Shown here: positions 61,570 through 64,000 of the stretch, piece by piece
Layout: each line of letters opens with the position of its first letter
Numbering within the stretch: the stretch's first letter is position 1
Notes under the pieces: model-generated
The model's database searches: none
What the model was told of the DNA's origin: nothing
What the model saw: only the letters and a program-made list of their open reading frames with translations
Translations under genes and position numbers: made by a program
From: Campanula takesimana
Lineage: Eukaryota; Streptophyta; Magnoliopsida; Asterales; Campanulaceae
Reading direction: 5' to 3'
Length of the DNA: 64,000 nt
Assembly: GCA_026119855.1 (NCBI GenBank)
Contig: JAOWBW010000302.1
Location: 1,026,339 to 1,090,338, forward strand

Positions 61570-62459
61570 ATGACTGCTAACACTCAATCAATTTCGTTGC
61601 GATCGATCCTTGAGAAGGATAAGCTCCAAGAGAATGGCACTAACTTTATGGATTGGATCCGTAGCCTAAGAATTGTTCTAAGGCAAGAAGATAAGTTGTA
61701 CATTCTCGATGGGCCACTTCCTGCTGAACCAGAACCTACTGCCCCTAGGGCAGAAAGAGACAGTTACAAGAAACATCGTAATGATTCTAGAGATGTAAGC
61801 TGTCTCATGCTTGCTACCATGTGCTCAAAACTCCAACAAAGTTTGGAACATTTGGAAGCCTATGAGATAGGCGTGGAGTTAAGAGCCATGTTTCAAGAGC
61901 AAGCTAGGCAAGAGAGGTACAAGACCATTGTTGCATTCACTTCTTGCAAAATGAGTGAAGGGCAACAAGTGAGTCCTCACATGCTTAAAATGAAAGGTTA
62001 TGTAGAGCACCTTGAGAAACTTGGATATCCAATCCCATTGGAGTTAGCCACGGACCTCATTCTTAATTCATTGCCTAAAAGTTATAATCAGTTTGTGATG
62101 AATTATAACATGCATGGAATGGATAAGAATCTCTCCGAGTTTCATGGGATGCTTAAAACTGCGGAGATGAAGATTGTGGAGAAAGGTTCTCCCGTGCTCT
62201 TGGTTTATGATGGGAAGAAGGCTAGTGCCAAAGGAAAGGGTAAGAAAGTTTTCAAACCCAAGATAAGCAAGGCAAAGGTTGCCAAGGCTTCTGAGGCAAA
62301 ACCCGATTAAAAAAAGGATGCAATCTGTTTCCATTGTCAAGAAATTGGTCATTGAAAACGTAATTACAAGGCTTTCTTGGAAGAGCAAAAGAAGAAGAAG
62401 GGCAGCAAGGCTGCGTCGACTTCAGGTATCTATATGACAGATATTCTCCTTTCTACCAC
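61570..62459 (+). pseudogene. Element G: copia Gag, cut by element H
   Basis: MTANTQSISLRSILEKDKL, GTNFMDWIRSLRIVLRQEDKLYILDGPLP, and LPKSYNQFVMNYNMHGMDK are typical copia gag text. A TAA at 62308-62310 precedes the knuckle CFHCQEIGH, followed by a TGA. The final codons GIYMTDILLST lead toward the protease and are cut by the H LTR. Confidence 0.8.
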
Positions 62460-64000
62460 TGTGACACGCCCCTAAGTCCCGAGATTCCCTAATAGAACCT
62501 CGAACCTGGTGCGCGTGACTAACAAGAAGCGAGAAACTGAATGACATCTACTTATATCAAACTGACATCATATATATACTCAGGAGGAACGAGCTAAGAT
62601 AGCTCACAACGAGTTCTATACCAAGAAATTTAAACCAAATGGTTGTACACAGCGGAAAACATGCCTAGCACATACGCTGGCATTACAAGAACACTATACA
62701 AGTCTACCAAACTAATACAATATCGTCCTCACCAAATACTGGAAAGGATAACAATCCCCAAACAAAAACAACATGCCATGTAGGACCCTGCTAAGTCGAG
62801 CCTCACAACGTATTACCACTTGCTTTCCTGGGGGGGGGGAAACAAATAAACAAGGAACGGGGTGAGATAAATCTCAGTAAGTTACTAGATACAAGTACAT
62901 AACATGTTATCATATAATCATGCAAATCAAGAAGATTATCAAGTAATCATGCTCAAGATGTCATCAAGTAACAAGTATATGAGGGGCTAAGCCAACTCAT
63001 CAAGTAACTAGCACATAAGGCTAAACTAACACGTTACAAAGGATATTCCAACCTTATTCCTCCCAAGTAAACCATTGTTGTCGTTGCATATTGCAGTTGA
63101 CAAATCACGATCAATCAAGTTGCTGCTGTGCAGTACACAAGAGGACCCGGTAACCAGTATCACTCACAAGAACAAGATTCACGAGGTGTTCAAGGGTTTA
63201 GTATTCACTTAAGTCAGGCGTATTGCTCCAACTAAGGAAGCTATGCCCTTACTATGGCCTGTAGTAAGGGGTCAAGCGAAAATACATAGGGACCCGATTA
63301 TCACTTAAGCCCCAGCTCTCGTGATAAGCGTGAACCTATATATTTCCGAACAAGCAAGGTGACCAGCTGGACTCATACAAGAATGCACAAGTAGATATTT
63401 ACTTGAACTACGAGAGTATAGAACTAAGTCCAAAAGTAGTGGACTAGCTCTTCAGGAATCATGTAATCATGTGCTCACCAAATACAAGTACACGTACGCA
63501 ATAATTACGAATACAAATCAGTATAACAATGGCACGTAATGTGTCCACGTAACACAATCAAGCCAAATTAGAGTCTATTAATAACATATTCCAACCAAGT
63601 AGTAGGGTATGTCATTTTATGTTACTTTGTCATATGAAATATTTGCACGTACATATTCATATAACCTTTAACACACTAATGTGTCTATCACGATACCCTT
63701 ACTTCCAAGTAGAGCCCAACATCCTAGACTCTAAGCACGTAGTGGAATAGGTCGTATTGTACCTAGTCATAATCATACCTCGCTTATATGTATCGTTAAT
63801 AATCGAATACATTTTCCAACACATATTGTGTTCTATAATCATTGTTTTATGAATTATCTTCATATTACACTAGTCCCTCTTTCTTTAGGAACTCAACTCA
63901 AGAACAGGATATTTTATTTATACTTTATATACTTCATTGAGTATATGTACGACTAAAACCAAGTAATAGCACATTAGTGCTTGTTCATAGCACTTTCAAT
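62460..64000 (-). mobile_element. Element H: LTR of a Tekay-like chromovirus, incomplete at window end
   Basis: It starts TGTGACACGCCCC. The stretch at 62825-62890 (a run of eight or nine G, then GGGGTGAGATAAATCTCAGTAAGTTACTA) is closely similar to E's LTR at 5341-5410. This gives the family and the same minus orientation. No coding sequence was seen before the window ends. Confidence 0.65.

Larger units (their letters stand above)
59441..62459 (+). mobile_element. Element G: Ty1/copia element, 5' part
   Basis: The LTR starts TGTTGGTAGTGGTGCCC inside the Athila RT. The TATA box TATATAAACA is at 60311-60320. The LTR end could not be fixed, because no TGGTATCAGAGC-like primer site is visible before gag at 61570. 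The element is interrupted at 62460 by H. Confidence 0.7.

Overview
The window is nuclear DNA from a flowering plant, probably a eudicot with a large repeat-rich genome. The species cannot be told. Nearly all of it is a stack of LTR retrotransposons inserted into one another. The only trace of a host gene is a broken basic-7S-globulin/xylanase-inhibitor-like aspartic-protease homologue (1247-2103). No intact host gene, rRNA, tRNA or CRISPR array was seen.

Nesting, outermost first. (A) A Tat-type Ty3/gypsy element, minus orientation, cuts the host gene at 2104. Only its 3' LTR (2104-3089) and a tandem array are in view (3090-4021, resuming at 54491-54652). (B) A second Tat element of the same LTR family (4022-54490, minus) sits inside that array. 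(C) A Sirevirus-like Ty1/copia element (18964-45781, minus; target duplication ACCTC) sits in the end of B's integrase. (D) A non-autonomous Tat element (23457-39156, plus; target duplication CATGC) sits in C, within the apparent intron of C's extra 3' gene. (E) A young, coding-intact Tekay/Del-type chromovirus (4990-13838, minus) sits in B's 3' LTR. To the right, (F) an Athila element (from 54653, plus) lies in A, (G) a copia element (from 59441, plus) lies in F's reverse transcriptase, and (H) the LTR of another Tekay-like element (62460 to window end, probably minus) lies in G's gag.

Besides gag-pol, the elements carry unusual cargo. B and D each hold, antisense to gag-pol and next to the 3' LTR, a four-exon gene for an aminotransferase-like plant mobile domain (PMD) protein of about 630 codons, with all introns in phase 0. 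D has a second antisense gene (DUF7745-like by resemblance). B has a short unrecognised antisense ORF. C has a sense, spliced extra gene of about 730 codons downstream of pol.

Two patterns cut across these genes. First, each element has its own short CpG-rich palindromic motif, clustered in the LTR promoter region. In B, C and D similar motifs recur 130-500 bp upstream of the extra genes; D is clearest, with 15 copies of GGCCACGCGGCC-type sites. Second, B and D share candidate structured RNA modules: two hairpins around a constant ACGTAGG, an ACCCG-n3-GGGCGG hairpin, and arrays of small hairpins next to the 3' LTR. Their stems change in a compensatory way between copies. I infer, without proof, that these may form an element-encoded regulatory or anti-silencing system.
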